This document shows, in pieces, positions 42,601-53,162 of a DNA stretch of 64,000 nt; position 1 is the stretch's first letter, and the number at the start of each line of letters is the position of its first letter. The position numbers and the translations under genes are program-made. Under the pieces are notes generated by a model that saw only the letters and a program-made list of their open reading frames with translations, made no database searches and was not told the DNA's origin. The stretch covers positions 186,001 to 250,000 of the forward strand of contig CM074765.1 in assembly GCA_037355855.1 (NCBI GenBank), in the 5' to 3' direction. The stretch is from Pseudo-nitzschia pungens (taxonomy: Eukaryota; Bacillariophyta; Bacillariophyceae; Bacillariales; Bacillariaceae).

Positions 42601-45165
42601 GTTGTCCTCCTCCGTCGCACCAATGGCGACAGCGGCGGCGGAATCGTGCTCGGCTTCGTGCTCGGCTCGGTCGTTCTCGTCGGCAATGGTAGCCATTCGA
42701 GACGAGGACTTCTTTTTGCGAAGCGGCTTCTTTTGGAGGCTGGCGTTGTCCTCGTCCCCGGTAGTAGTGTTAGTAGAAACCATTCGAGAGGAAGACTTCT
42801 TTTTCCGAAGCGACTTTCTCTTTTGCAGGCTGGAATTGTCCTCGTCCTCGGCGTTCGCGACTGCGTTTGGGTGTATTCGGGAAGAAGACTTTTTCTTTCG
42901 GATGGACTTTTTCTTTTGCAGGCTTGTATTGTCCCTGTCTCTGTCCTTGTCCCTGTCCTCGTCCCCGGTACCCTCCACCACCCGGGAGGAAGACTTCTTT
43001 TTTCGGAGCTGTTTCCTCTTTTGCAGGCTGGTGTTGTCCTCGTCCTCGGCGTCCACAAGTATTCGGGAGGAAGACTTCTTTTTTCGGAGCTGCCGGCTCC
43101 GTTTGGGTTCCTCAAATTCTTCTCCCAGCAAAGGAGCGGGGCGGCCAGAAAGGTGGTGGTCGCTGGTGTTGATGTTGATGTTGATGTTGTTGATGCTGCT
43201 GCTGCTGCTGTTGTTAAAGTCCGCGGTAGCGGCGGCCATTGCCGAAACGAATCGGGTGGACGATCGTTTCCCCCGGGGGGGTCGCTTTCCCACCTCTTCC
43301 GGTTCCCGACCGGGCTTGTTGCGCCGGAAGGATTGTTCGAGCGAAGGCTGCGGCTGTTGTATCAGCGCGTCCAGCGTGGCGTGGAAGCTCCGGCTCCGGA
43401 GCTGCTTGGCGATGGGTTCCCGGTCTCGGGTTCGCTGCTCGGTGGGAGGAAGGTTCGCATCGGCATCGGCATCGGCATCGACATTCGCAGTTCCAGTTCC
43501 GTGGGAATTAGCAGCATTCGCATTCGCATTCGCACCACTACCAAATGATGGGGATTCCTCCTCGCGAACGTGCTGCGATCCCGATCCCGAAGCGTTGAGG
43601 TTGGGCTCGGCATCGACGGGTTCCGCGTGGTCCCCCGAGGGATCCCTCGGAGTCCTGCGCGCGGTGGAAACGGTGGAGCAATCGTCGTCGTCATCATCGT
43701 CGTCGTCGTCTTCGTCTTCATCGTCGTCGTCGTAGTTGTCATCATCGTCGTAGTCCGAGTCTTCCCTCTCGCGAAGACTGCGACTGCGTTCCCGATGTGG
43801 GTGGGTGTTTCGGTTTGGATTAGCGCTTTCGTTTGCGTTTGGATTCACAAACGGGTTGGGGTGTGGATTGGAATGCATGGGGCTGCTGGTGACGGTCAAT
43901 CCCAGTATCCGGCTCCGCGAGGATCGGCTGCACCCGCTGCGGACGGTGTCGTCCTTTTTCTCTTCTCCGTCGTCGTGATCATCGTGATCATCGTTGTCAT
44001 CATCATCATCATCATCATGGTCGTTACCATCGTCACAGTCTACGTCGTTCGCAGCATCGATCCGTTGTTCACTATCGCTGCGGGCAATCAGACCGCCACC
44101 GATCTCGATAAAGGAATCCAGGGACACCATGCTCTTGCCGAGTTGTTCCGCTCTCTGGGATGTTGTCAGTGCTCCTACTTCGTCCTCGTCGTCCCCGGTG
44201 AGGGTGGAGGATTCGTCCAGGGAAAGATCCTCCTCGAGAGAAGATACGGTGACGTCCGAGCTGCGGCCGCTGTGGTTGCTGCGAAGTTCGCCCGGGTCGT
44301 TTTGTTTGTTGCTGTTGTTGCTGTTGTTGGCGCCGTTTCCATTTCCATAGCTATCGTTGTAATCGGTTTCGTCGCTGTCGCTATCACCATCGCTATCGCT
44401 GTCGTCCTCCCGGGTGGGGGATTCCGTCCTCGCATCGTATTTGGGTTGCTGCTGCTGTGATTGTTGCTGTGATTGTTGCTGTGATTGTCGCTGTGATCGT
44501 TGCTGTGATTGTTGCTGTGATGGTGGATCGGTAGAACCGCTGCCTCTTTCGGATCTCCTCCTTTTCGTCTTTGATCCCCTGGCAGCCTGGTTTCCTCTTT
44601 CCTGCGCAAAATCCAGTTCGATCCAGGACGTGTAGGAAGAGTTCTTGCTGCTGTTGTTGTGGCTGTTGTGGTTGAGGGTGTTGCTGCTGGATTCTTTGGA
44701 GTGGTGATTGCTGTCCTTGTGATCGTGGTCGTTTTCTTCTTCGCTCCATCGGTACAGGTTGTACGATTCCATGCTCCGGGCATCGTCGTCCTTGTTGTTG
44801 CTGTCGCTGGTGCCTCCCAGGCTGGCCCGCCGCCTCTGGATCACGGAGAGGGCGGCCAGCTTTCGAACGGGAGAATCGGCAAAGTACGAGCTGGAATACC
44901 CGTGGCTGGATCGACCCGCGTTGTCGCTCTCGTATTCGTAATCTTCGACCGCGGTAGAGACCGTCTCGTCGTTCTTGGAATTCATGCTCGGTGGTTTGGG
45001 GGGATTGAGCTGGATTTGCTGATCCAGGTCCTCGTTGTAACTATAGTTGTAGTTGTAGTTGTAGTTGATACTGGAATTGGAACCGTTGTTGTTGCCCTTC
45101 CCCCTGTTGCTGCTGTTGTGGGTTTTCCTCGTGGAGGAAGGCGATCGATGCGCAAAGCGAGCCAT
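39622..45165 (-). CDS. Giant disordered Ser/Lys-rich protein with RKKKSSSR repeats
   Basis: Single open frame, 1847 residues, with an ATG at 45165 shortly after the upstream region. No globular domain is recognised. Most of it is low complexity: an Asn/Tyr-rich start (YNYNYNYSYN), SQQQSQ, and several long Asp/Glu runs. The middle (about residues 740-1010) has six clean copies of LRKKKSSSR or IRKKKSSSR, with a DEDN-SLQK spacer of about 30 residues, plus several degenerate copies. The C-terminal third repeats LPEERQ-RSFNSL and MK-SLRSLLSSS boxes separated by SAHSRL motifs. The pattern looks like a scaffold with many basophilic kinase sites; that is inference. It is convergent with paralogue C. 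The single frame over 5.5 kb argues strongly for a real gene. Confidence 0.75.
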   Translation of the reverse strand: MARFAHRSPSSTRKTHNSSNRGKGNNNGSNSSINYNYNYNYSYNEDLDQQIQLNPPKPPSMNSKNDETVSTAVEDYEYESDNAGRSSHGYSSSYFADSPVRKLAALSVIQRRRASLGGTSDSNNKDDDARSMESYNLYRWSEEENDHDHKDSNHHSKESSSNTLNHNSHNNSSKNSSYTSWIELDFAQERGNQAARGSKTKRRRSERGSGSTDPPSQQQSQQRSQRQSQQQSQQQSQQQQPKYDARTESPTREDDSDSDGDSDSDETDYNDSYGNGNGANNSNNSNKQNDPGELRSNHSGRSSDVTVSSLEEDLSLDESSTLTGDDEDEVGALTTSQRAEQLGKSMVSLDSFIEIGGGLIARSDSEQRIDAANDVDCDDGNDHDDDDDDDNDDHDDHDDGEEKKDDTVRSGCSRSSRSRILGLTVTSSPMHSNPHPNPFVNPNANESANPNRNTHPHRERSRSLREREDSDYDDDDNYDDDDEDEDDDDDDDDDDCSTVSTARRTPRDPSGDHAEPVDAEPNLNASGSGSQHVREEESPSFGSGANANANAANSHGTGTANVDADADADANLPPTEQRTRDREPIAKQLRSRSFHATLDALIQQPQPSLEQSFRRNKPGREPEEVGKRPPRGKRSSTRFVSAMAAATADFNNSSSSSINNINININTSDHHLSGRPAPLLGEEFEEPKRSRQLRKKKSSSRILVDAEDEDNTSLQKRKQLRKKKSSSRVVEGTGDEDRDKDRDRDNTSLQKKKSIRKKKSSSRIHPNAVANAEDEDNSSLQKRKSLRKKKSSSRMVSTNTTTGDEDNASLQKKPLRKKKSSSRMATIADENDRAEHEAEHDSAAAVAIGATEEDNTNTAGRRKSLRKKKSSSRVTDAEDATGVSASASSRRKLLQKQNSSSKSMGVADDSESAPRRKLLRGRKPSSARMPEDIAEGNNTNANANANSNGAYTEDRPVRRKKSSATSSSVPVGGGGSSEQELAPLRGGDQPKRFRGSLAVNGRTHALGNRKELIRKKKSSSSRKNELVEDTSESENLQEELWALLNKTSTSSREKDKEKEKDKEKDDSGAPTTPSNSPIRRDRSSSKLRKKKKKSSMSSSRDIPKSSRRSGRSSRGKSDPEGRRASDTTEILQGFECDSEIETVVSAVSSALSYESFAECSLDTTEDAIRIGSRILAPPGTTSTSASSTDHAIRTQPRTAAAVFDGGDLKTRPIQEEPSSYRDRRERKEKPKKKQSRSDLSSSFSSSSKPSSNSNSSNNKKLSDHLDTSAILSSKLAELNKRNAKETLISPRNPRTTSSDRQSKSMHSRSPSDNEAAVSIASSQSAHSRLSSIAERNLTRVQQPQRPPPLNTTEDSTDNNRRRSSKSPGQLLLRSANAMRLSLRNLSSHSRSVSVASEDEASMSVPGTPSVHSRKSTVSFKDTIPEGNEVDYLPEERQQRSFNSLASSVGGGSNRDLSTEFQNRSFNSLSSTEGARNKPKKPKRLSSLLGTKAMKKSLRSLLSSSKDGTRKASNVRSINHAFSGSSSSFDMEDDLPEERQPRSFNSLPSQRIDTMDEEKPRKPARLSSLLTPKGMKQSLRSLLSSSGDEASVAPSGTRSAHSRLTSLSLGDTIPEGSDAEDIPDGLQLRISSLESSQSTQSQRPDPPYPSDVDDEDDSSSPPGSTFSYLPNSLRNLKAIPSFRKKPLRPMPNRSGEVNVSKSPRSIKAIKKTTLVQSSGLATGSYHGDSRSSSPPSNRRKSLKGIFSRARGKRNNSSHSIRPTSENINRNRPNNSSYLVTNKQLRQKSNDSSQRKDLVKSAIYACMDDNDDNESDEFLFRTSRERKLSSKPPRKVRSLPTTRPRRHFS

Positions 45166-47249
45166 CTTGCTCGGGGTACCGTGGGTGTGTTGGTTGGTTG
45201 GTTGGTTGGTTCGTTGGTTCGGTGTGCCTCTGTGGTGCTGATTTGATTGCGTGCTTCGGGTTGCTCCGAGGTGAATTCAATTCAATTCAAGTCAATTCAA
45301 TTCAATTCAATTCAATTGTAGTGAAGTCAAGTCAAGTCGACTCAGTGCAACGCGACGCAATGCAATGCAATGCAATGCAACTCCAATTCCACTAGAAGGG
45401 CGATGGAGTAATTACTTGCGGTGGTTCTTTCTGGTACCGTATGCAGTATTGGTAGGAATGTTCTGTGTTGATTAACAAATGTAGTCCTTCGACGAACTGC
45501 TCGCAGCGTACTCGTAATCGTAACTCGTTCTTCTTGCGGCCGGCGGTGGTGGCGGCGGCGGCGTTGATAGAAGCTCCGGCGGCGTTACTCGTACTGGTAC
45601 CAGTAAAGGAACCTGTTGTCAGACGAATAGTTACTGCGAAGTAGTAATTTTCTTCTATTCATTCATTCATGACGAAACTGCTGGGCGTGTCTGATAAAAT
45701 TGATAATTGATTGGAGCTTTAGGCGGATCAAAACATCTCGATGTTTCCTCAAAAGCGGATGGCGCACATCTAAGTGGTACGACACTAAAGCGATAGTGTA
45801 TCATGCTTTTGTGTCGATCCTTGTTTCCTTTCGTGTTTAACGCTACATGAAATTCCGGTCATTTCACGACAAGAACGGTTCGTAACCACTTGGGATCAAT
45901 TGATATCACGCGATTCGGAATAATGGATTTCTCTGCTACCGTACGAATCTTCCTCGCCAAGTCTTTTTCTTCGTCTCTCTTCCGGTAATACTCGTAACCT
46001 TACTCTTACGTAGCAGCTTTCGAACCGAATACGAAGTTCCAAGTAACCTTAAGGTTAACTTACCGTAATCTTAATTACTCATACCACCAACGGTAAACCT
46101 TAATGGTACTAACGGTCCTCTAATGCACATAACAAAGGGATGTGAATTTTTTTCTCTCGTGCGTGTTTGGCATGTTCTCTGGAGGAGGCTGTAGTGTACG
46201 AAATTTGAAATTTTACAAGCTTCAAGGACGGTCCATTATCAATTCGAGAAGGCAATACCAAGTCGTGAAAAACCGGAGACGCGTCGGAGCAGGGTTTTGG
46301 TTTTTGGCATATTCTACATCCTTCCTCGTATCGAACCTAGAATCTATCGCTATGATGACAAACGTCACGCATGCCTCATTCGTTCCGTCTTGCACGTTTG
46401 GAACACAACTCACGATTTCCCCGGTGTTCCATTCATGCCATCCCACTGGTACGGTAGGAATTAGGAATACCGGTACAGATGATGATAGTAAGGTAATTAC
46501 CGGTACCGGTAGGTAAGGTTACCGGTAGTATTTTTTTAAAATTTGTACGAGACCCGGAGGTCGGATGATATTGATTTTGGTAAGGTATCCAACCTAGTAT
46601 CTAAGGGTATGATAACGTCACGCATGCCTCATTTATTGCATGCAAATTTCACCGAGAATTTCTTGCATATTATCATAGGATATATATATATATCATACTG
46701 CTAAATATGTATGTTAGTAATAAGTAACCTTACTGTATGAGCTCATGACTCATGGTGTTGACGGACGATGGACCAACGGAGGATGCTATACCCTGATACC
46801 AGTACAAGTAACCTTATTGATAATTACTTCATGATGCACGCAATAAAAGTACGAGTACCTGTACTTGCATTACTACCGTAATCTTACTCGCAGCACTCAA
46901 CGTAAGATTCCCTAAGAGTTGTTTTCTCATTAAGTCTACTACGGTACGGTATGTGTTGTGTTGTGTTGTGTTGTGTTGTGTTTACGACGTAATTTTAGGG
47001 ACTTTTTCTTGCCAACCTAAGCTTACCGCACGAAAAGTGTTTTAGTACAAAGACGGGTTCTAGCTAACCTTACGGTACGGTGGATTCTGGCACTCGGCAC
47101 TCGTTACTACATAAACCTCATGACAACAGTTTTCGTGGACCCACTCATCTCGTCCAACTCCGTGAACAACAACAGAAGAGCCCGAGTCCGAAACGAACGG
47201 CACCGAAGCAAGCTCAGGTTACCGTAACTATCCACCGGAACACGAAACC
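45166..47249. other. Intergenic region
   Basis: Holds the upstream regions of two divergent genes. Near the giant gene lie an AATTC pentanucleotide repeat (about 45272-45317) and a GCAAT repeat (about 45357-45381). A TGTTG pentanucleotide repeat lies at about 46952-46981 and a short (TA)n near 46681. A pair of degenerate direct repeats is listed separately. No gene is recognised. Confidence 0.5.
46334..46634. repeat. Pair of degenerate direct repeats
   Basis: A segment of about 50 bp beginning AACCTAG and containing ACGTCACGCATGCCTCATT occurs at 46334-46384 and again at about 46591-46634 with small indels. This may be an old segmental duplication or the internal repeats of a decayed element. 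Confidence 0.6.
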
Positions 47250-48440
47250 ATGCCCGGACCCGATACAGCTACGACGATAAACAACAGCGAAGAGCCGACT
47301 GTTGCCGCTACTGCCACTGCCACTGCCACTGCTGCCACCCACAACGAATCCTCCCTCGCGAACGGCAACGGCGAACCCAGCTGGGATCCACAACTGCAGC
47401 AGCATCAGCAGCAGCAACCACCACCGAGCGCGCCGCTGCCTCCGACGTCACCTCGCAAACAAGAAGACCAAGCCGATCCGTCGGCCGCTCAGCCCGACAC
47501 GGTTCACGTCCACTCCGGACCGGTCGCCGGGGAAGCCGTCGAGGCAGGGGCGGTTGCGGTTGCGGTCACAGCGACAGATCCAGCGCCGACACCACCGTCG
47601 CTGGAGCGGGCCTTTGTCAACAATGGTAGGTAGCGAGTGCGTTTGTGTTTGTGTTTTTGGTTCGGGGTTTGGAAGCGTGCGCTCCGATCCTCCGGCTTTC
47701 GACGCCAATCCACGATGGGTTTGGGAGACGGAACGGCACAAACCTTGGCCGGATGGTTGTTGCGGAAGGGGTGGGAACGCGGTTTCTCTGGAAGAGGCCT
47801 AGGGGGCTGCCGATTGCAGCGGTCGAACGTCCATCCATCAACAGCTCGAAAGCTGGAATCTCCTCCAAAAAGATGCAATTGTTTGTACAAACCGAACCGA
47901 CTCACCGAACACCGCTTGCTGCCGTATCCTTGATTCGTCGGCGGATGCATGACTGGTTTGTGTTTTCTTTCTCCTCGAATCATTGTTTCAAACGACTCTT
48001 GTGTGGCCCGATGCGAATTGGATTGATTCTTTGCTCTATGCCACTCCTTCGACACGACACGACACTATACAACGCAATGCAATGCAATGCATTGCAATCA
48101 ACTCACAATGCACACGATACACACAATGCACACAACATACACTCCAGGACTCCTCCGGTGGCAGGAGGCCCGGAGAGAGTGGTGCGGTTTCGCCGGTGTT
48201 CATGGCAATGGCGGCGGCGGATCGTCGTCCTCGACGGCATCCTCGACGGCATCCCCGTTCGGGGCGGCCGTCCCGATCGACGTCGACGCCATCATCGACG
48301 TCCTCTTTGATCCGCGGTGGAGGGGGGGCGCGCCGCGGAACGCACCGAGGGCTCCCCCGCGGTTTCCCCAGAACGTTCCGCTGCCCCAGCTGATCGACGT
48401 CCTGACGGATCTGTGGGAGGCGGAGGGGCTGGACGTGTGA
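47250..48440 (+). CDS. DUF4050-like protein
   Basis: Exon 1 is 47250-47625 and exon 2 is 48148-48440. The 522-bp intron (GTAGGTAGCG...ACTCCAG) splits a Gly codon after its first base, for 222 residues. Exon 1 is an Ala/Thr/Pro/Gln-rich disordered region ending PSLERAFVNN. Exon 2 gives GLLRWQEARREWCG directly after the junction, then a Ser/Gly linker. It ends in VDVDAIIDVLFDPRW and VPLPQLIDVLTDLWEAEGLD, which match what I know of the conserved W-xx-R-xxW and PLP-hydrophobic-DxLxDxWExEGL signatures of DUF4050 proteins of plants and fungi. No molecular function is established for most of that family. The intron holds a GCAAT repeat near 48072-48095. Confidence 0.7.
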
Positions 48441-48839
48441 CCAGACGAGACGAGACGAGACTAAACGAGATCAAAAGCAGAACGAAACGAAAGAGAACGA
48501 TATAGAACGACAATTCCGAAACCGGCGGCGCAATGGAAATCCACATGGCAACGACAACGACTATTCCGTGCCCCTGCGCAGTGACCAAATCGATCGACGA
48601 ACGCATCATCCAAGGACTGCGTCCAGCAGTGATTAGATCAATTGTTCTTACAATATTTTTTTAGCATGCGACCGTACTCTGTGATACGATACCATGAGAT
48701 GCTTTCAGGTCTAGTATTGATGTCGGGAAATGGACGAGACGCTACGAACCGTAAAGAGAATGGGCACGGGTATCGAGTGGTGATAATCCGATCGAATCGA
48801 TCGACTGCTATATTCGGTGGTTAGTTCCGTTTCGTTCCG

Positions 48840-49556
48840 TCATTGTATTCCAGAAGGGGCCGGGCCGTGCGGTTTTGGTCCGGTTTCCCGATCGCTCTCT
48901 TGCTGCCCATTGTTGCGATCGGCCACGGGTCTGTCCTCCCCGGCCGATGACGATTCATCCATTTGTGGCGGCGGCAAAGCGAGGCACGCTCCATCTGTCC
49001 TGGCGTTGTCTTGGGTGCCGGTTGTACTAGCTCGTGGTCTCTTCGATGCGTCTGTTGAATGAATGGTCGAAGACCCTTCGTTCTTTGGTTCGTACCTGGG
49101 GCTGCCGAATAAAAATAGGGAAATAGATGCGGACAGATATAGTAGATGATCGTTTCGGTGGTTATTCCTCGTCCCTTTCGGAGCCCGAACAAATCGCGCG
49201 CACGAAAAGCAACCCTGCTCCGGGCGCGTCCCCGCCAGACCCGTGCCATTCCTCCCCTCTCTATTACTGCATTGCAAGGACTCTACCCCTCGTCCGTCCG
49301 AAACATACCGGTCGATGGCAATCGATCCATCGCGGATTATGGGAACACGACACCGCGGTGAGGTACTCGCACGAATCCCTCGAATCAAAAAGCCGTTCGG
49401 GCCCCCCTCCGGCGGCCGACGGTGCAAATTTTCGTTCGCGGTGAGCGCAGCGGAGGCACTCGATCGAGAGTGGGGGGATGGTGCGACTCTTTCGCGTGCG
49501 CAACAACGAGCATTACTTGCTATGTCATGACACTTTCCTGGGGAGTTTGTGCGCAT
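48840..49556 (-). CDS. Hypothetical protein, uncertain
   Basis: A 238-codon open frame with an ATG at 49556 and GC content above the flanking DNA. It is rich in Arg, Ser, Pro and Cys (SNARCCARERVAP early; KRPRASTTGTQDNARTDG and GQQESDRETGPKPHG late). The last 85 residues look more like coding sequence than the first part, so this may be one exon of a spliced gene. No domain is recognised. It is convergent with the DUF4050-like gene, 400 bp away. Confidence 0.35.
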   Translation of the reverse strand: MRTNSPGKCHDIASNARCCARERVAPSPHSRSSASAALTANENLHRRPPEGGPNGFLIRGIRASTSPRCRVPIIRDGSIAIDRYVSDGRGVESLQCSNREGRNGTGLAGTRPEQGCFSCARFVRAPKGTRNNHRNDHLLYLSASISLFLFGSPRYEPKNEGSSTIHSTDASKRPRASTTGTQDNARTDGACLALPPPQMDESSSAGEDRPVADRNNGQQESDRETGPKPHGPAPSGIQ

Positions 49557-50747
49557 ACCGCTGTATGACCCCGGAGAGGGGTGTGCTGTGAAAAATACTG
49601 CAATATGAAATAATAGTGACGGGTGATAGAGAAATGGATGGTTCGCGCATTCCGTGTTCTTTGATTGACAAAATAATCACGCAGTAACGTAGTACGTGTA
49701 CGTGTAATGTGGGTACCGTAAACTGTCGGTACCCGTATTGAGTATCGTGCATATCAGATGATGATCACACGTATCCGTGCAACTCAAGTGTGAACGAAGC
49801 AATCTGTCGAATCCGATTGATTCATTCATTCTGACCAATCCTTTTGTTGAGATAACATGATGAAAAGACTCAAAAGCGCATGTTCCGGGTCTCGTGGTAC
49901 GGCATCGGTGAAGTAAGCAATAGATTCAAAATACGGTATCTTATGTAATTGCCCAATTTCCGTGTGAGCACCGGCAAATGCGGGTCTGAAACTTGAATAA
50001 AGTGCTTGCTGTTCTTGTTTCGGCAATAGCACGACCACAAAAGCGCGCATACCACAAGACTACACGTCTTATGCCGATGGCAGATCGATTCCTCGGGACT
50101 TAATCAATTTTATCATTTTGATTCGTCCCCTTGGAACACCATAATTACATTGAACTTGGGCAGGGAACGAATTGTGTGACAATTGGATTGTGCGAGTAAG
50201 CCTTACGAATCAATCGTACGAGGTCACGAAATCAGATGCGAGGCCAGAGATCACTTCGATTTGTTGTGGAGCAAGGAGCAAAAAGAACAATAAATCCCAA
50301 CAAGAACCTATCAACGATCGAAATTCCCGCTAATCATCGAGTCGGCCAGTTATCACTTGAACCCAACAAGAAGCGAACAATAATCGATTGCAAATTCACG
50401 CCAAGCCATACTTCCTTTTGTCGTTAAGAATCGACAATGCAAATCGTTGAACGTGCACAAAACGGAAAACAAAAGCTGACAGAAGAACCAAGTACCGTAG
50501 ATAGCAAGATTTGCACACTTCTTGTATCGTCGGCTTTGTGTTCCGAAAATACATACTCGAACATACTTTACCAACCGTACCGAGTGCGAACCAGAACCGA
50601 TCGTCGATTTTTGGTTCCGAATCATTGCGCTTGGGCTACGTGTACCACGTACGAAACGAGCAGTATTCTTATTGAGCGTCGATCGAATCAATCGGAAGTC
50701 AACGCAACAACAACACAGAACAAACAAACCTATAGCCAACAACCAGC
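49557..50747. other. Intergenic region
   Basis: No recognised gene. ORFs of 60-148 codons at 49826-50055 and 50353-50799 have no motifs. The last few hundred bases must include the promoter and leader of the TPR gene. Confidence 0.5.
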
Positions 50748-52123
50748 ATGACAACAACCTCCGATGAAAGCCCCACAAGCACGGCCACCGTGGCAACAAA
50801 CTTTATCTTTACGGCAGAAGAACGCGAACGAATGAACACCGCCCTCGAAATGGTGGAGGATGCCCTGGATGTCGAACACTGGCGGAAAGAGGGCTCTGAT
50901 AGCGACAGCGACAGCGACTCGGCATGCGACGGGGACGAAACGCAACACCACAACGACCACCACCACCACCACCACCACCACCACGATCATCGACAGGAGC
51001 TGGAAGCCAGTTTTCACCGGGAGCAAGAGGAAAAGCGCCACTCGTTGTTTCGCTCCGCGATTGCCATCCAGGAGTCGGTCGCCGGGTTCTACCATCCCGA
51101 CGTGGCCAACACCTACCACTTTTATGGTTGGTTTCTCTACGAGCGGAGCAGGCACGCCCACGCGCTGGTCTGCTTCCTGCAGGCCCTCAAGATCTGCTAC
51201 CGGTTGCTGGGATCCGAGCACACGTCGACCCGGGTGGTGCTGGACGACCTCCGCTTTGTGGCGGCCGAGCACGAGAGGGACCTGCGGGAAGAAAGGGAGC
51301 GACGAGAACGAGAACGAGAACGAGAACGACGAAACCTGCTCCTCGGTTCCAGCCTGCCGGCAGCAGCCACTGCACAATCGCCTACCCGGAAACGAACCCT
51401 AGCAGAGTCCATCCACGATGAGCCCGTGCGGCTGGAGGAGGACTGCTCCTCCGTGTTTGACTCCTGGGAATGCCAATACTACGCCGAGGACGCCCTCCTG
51501 GCCCTCAAGAATCCCTCCACCGCCCTGGAGTGGTATCGAGAGGCCCTCAAGGTCCTGCCGACCCGAACCATTCCGACGTGCACCGCGGAATATGACGACA
51601 ACTCTGACTACGACGACGACATCAACAACGACGAAAACGACCACAATTCCGAGACCGAGGACGAGACCACCATCACCAGCAGCTGTCACGAACACGAACA
51701 CGAAAACTTGCAGCAGAATCCCAAAGAGGACGATGCCGATGCCGATGCCGATTCCGACCACGTCCATCCCAGCGGTGGTAGCAGCGGCCGCCCCCGGTCT
51801 CCTTGTCATCCCTCGGAGGACTATGCGCCGGTTTGTCTCGGGGAACTGGAACGGGCCACGGTCCAGATGCACATCGGGGACGTCCTGCACTTTTCCATGG
51901 ACCACGCGGCGCCGCCGGACCCCCGGCACCGGGAGCGGAACACCGAGCGATGCCTCCGGGACGCGGCCGGTTGGTACCGCTGCGCTCTGGAGGTCCTTCC
52001 CCGGTGGCTGGCTCCGGACCATCCCACCCTGGAGCGACTCGAGGGCGACGCCTCCTCGGCGCGGGCGGACGCGGCAAGGATGCGGCGGGAGCGGTTGTCG
52101 GGAACGGAACAGAGCACGACTAC

Positions 52124-52154
<31 letters not shown>

Positions 52155-52163
52155 GAGGGATAA
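50748..52163 (+). CDS. TPR (kinesin-light-chain-like) protein
   Basis: Single exon, 471 residues, ATG at 50748 (MTTTSDESP). Residues about 97-170 contain a tetratricopeptide pair of the kinesin-light-chain type (LFRSAIAIQESVAGFYHPDV, ANTYHFYGWFLYE, HALVCFLQALKICYRLLG). A third repeat lies at about 246-272 (DALLALKNPSTALEWYREAL) and a fourth at about 363-440 (VQMHIGDVLHFSM, AAGWYRCALEVLPRWLAPDHP). Between them are a DSDSDSDS/His9 insert (about 49-80), an Arg/Glu-rich coiled coil (about 176-195), and acidic Asn/Asp/Glu/His runs (about 275-345). The tail is (Asn-Ser)n. TPRs serve as protein-binding scaffolds; the partner is unknown. Confidence 0.75.
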
Positions 52164-53162
52164 TGCAACCTGCAAAGTGCACATGCGGTCCTATTGTCTC
52201 AGTGAAGCATACAGTACAATAATTGTGAAGGTTTAGTGAGTCACTATGCACTAGGGATTCGTCCTTAAAGAATGAATGTTTATGCAGAAACCATCGGTGT
52301 GGTACAAGTAGGGGTACGATCTGTTACAGTAATGCAAATAAATGAAGCACATTGATCGAATGCCGATTTATACCGAAAAAGAATAATGTGTAAGATCTTA
52401 CGTTCCGTATGCCAACACTATCATCAGCTGTCCATTTTTTGATTTCGTCAGTTTCGGATCGTTCTCCTCATTTTGGAATGAGACGATACTTCATTTTTTT
52501 AGTCGTAGAATGGTAACGATCACGACTACACGTCTTCAATACAACAACACAGAAAAACATTGGGCTCTTATCGAATCACTCGAACTACGCGGAAGCCATG
52601 TAATGTACCCGTAGTAAGATTCTGGCATGAAATTCTTTCGCATTGGAGATAGTTTCTCTCTGCGTAGCTTAAATACTGTTTTGATCGTGTACGGGTAGGT
52701 ACAGAAACTCCATTCCGTCGCAACGCAACATTGTACCAAAACCAAAATTCCTCACATAAAAGGTTTTTGGATGGTATCCAAACCAAATTTACGTGACCAA
52801 AACGTACCCGTGCGGAATCAGAGAATTCCAGAAAACATGCCAAAACATCATGATACAGAAAAAAAGAACGGTACGGACTGTACGCGATGAAACTAATTAT
52901 CGGTCAAGAGGAGCAATACCACAGGGCCGAACACTTCCGATGAAGAACTTTTTGCGTACAAGTACTACGTGTAGAGGTACAAACTGGTCGATTGGATTTT
53001 GTACTATTATTTTTAGACACGCTTGGAACACAAAGGCATGAACTACAATAATAATGGGGCATCGTCAAGGTACTAATAGCGCATGAGCACCGAACTGTTT
53101 CCGGCATTGAAACAACGTGGGCCCCGTCCTACCTCCCAGACAAGCAACATTGACAACAAACG
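52164..53162. other. Intergenic region
   Basis: No gene recognised; only short ORFs under 92 codons and isolated GTAAGATC/TTACG motifs. Confidence 0.5.

Noticed and set aside
42323..43735. A 470-codon plus-strand frame opposite the giant Ser/Lys gene
   Set aside because: It is the complement of the RKKKSSSR repeats (EEDFFFRSDF boxes). Several frames are open here for the same reason, and the minus-strand frame is four times longer.
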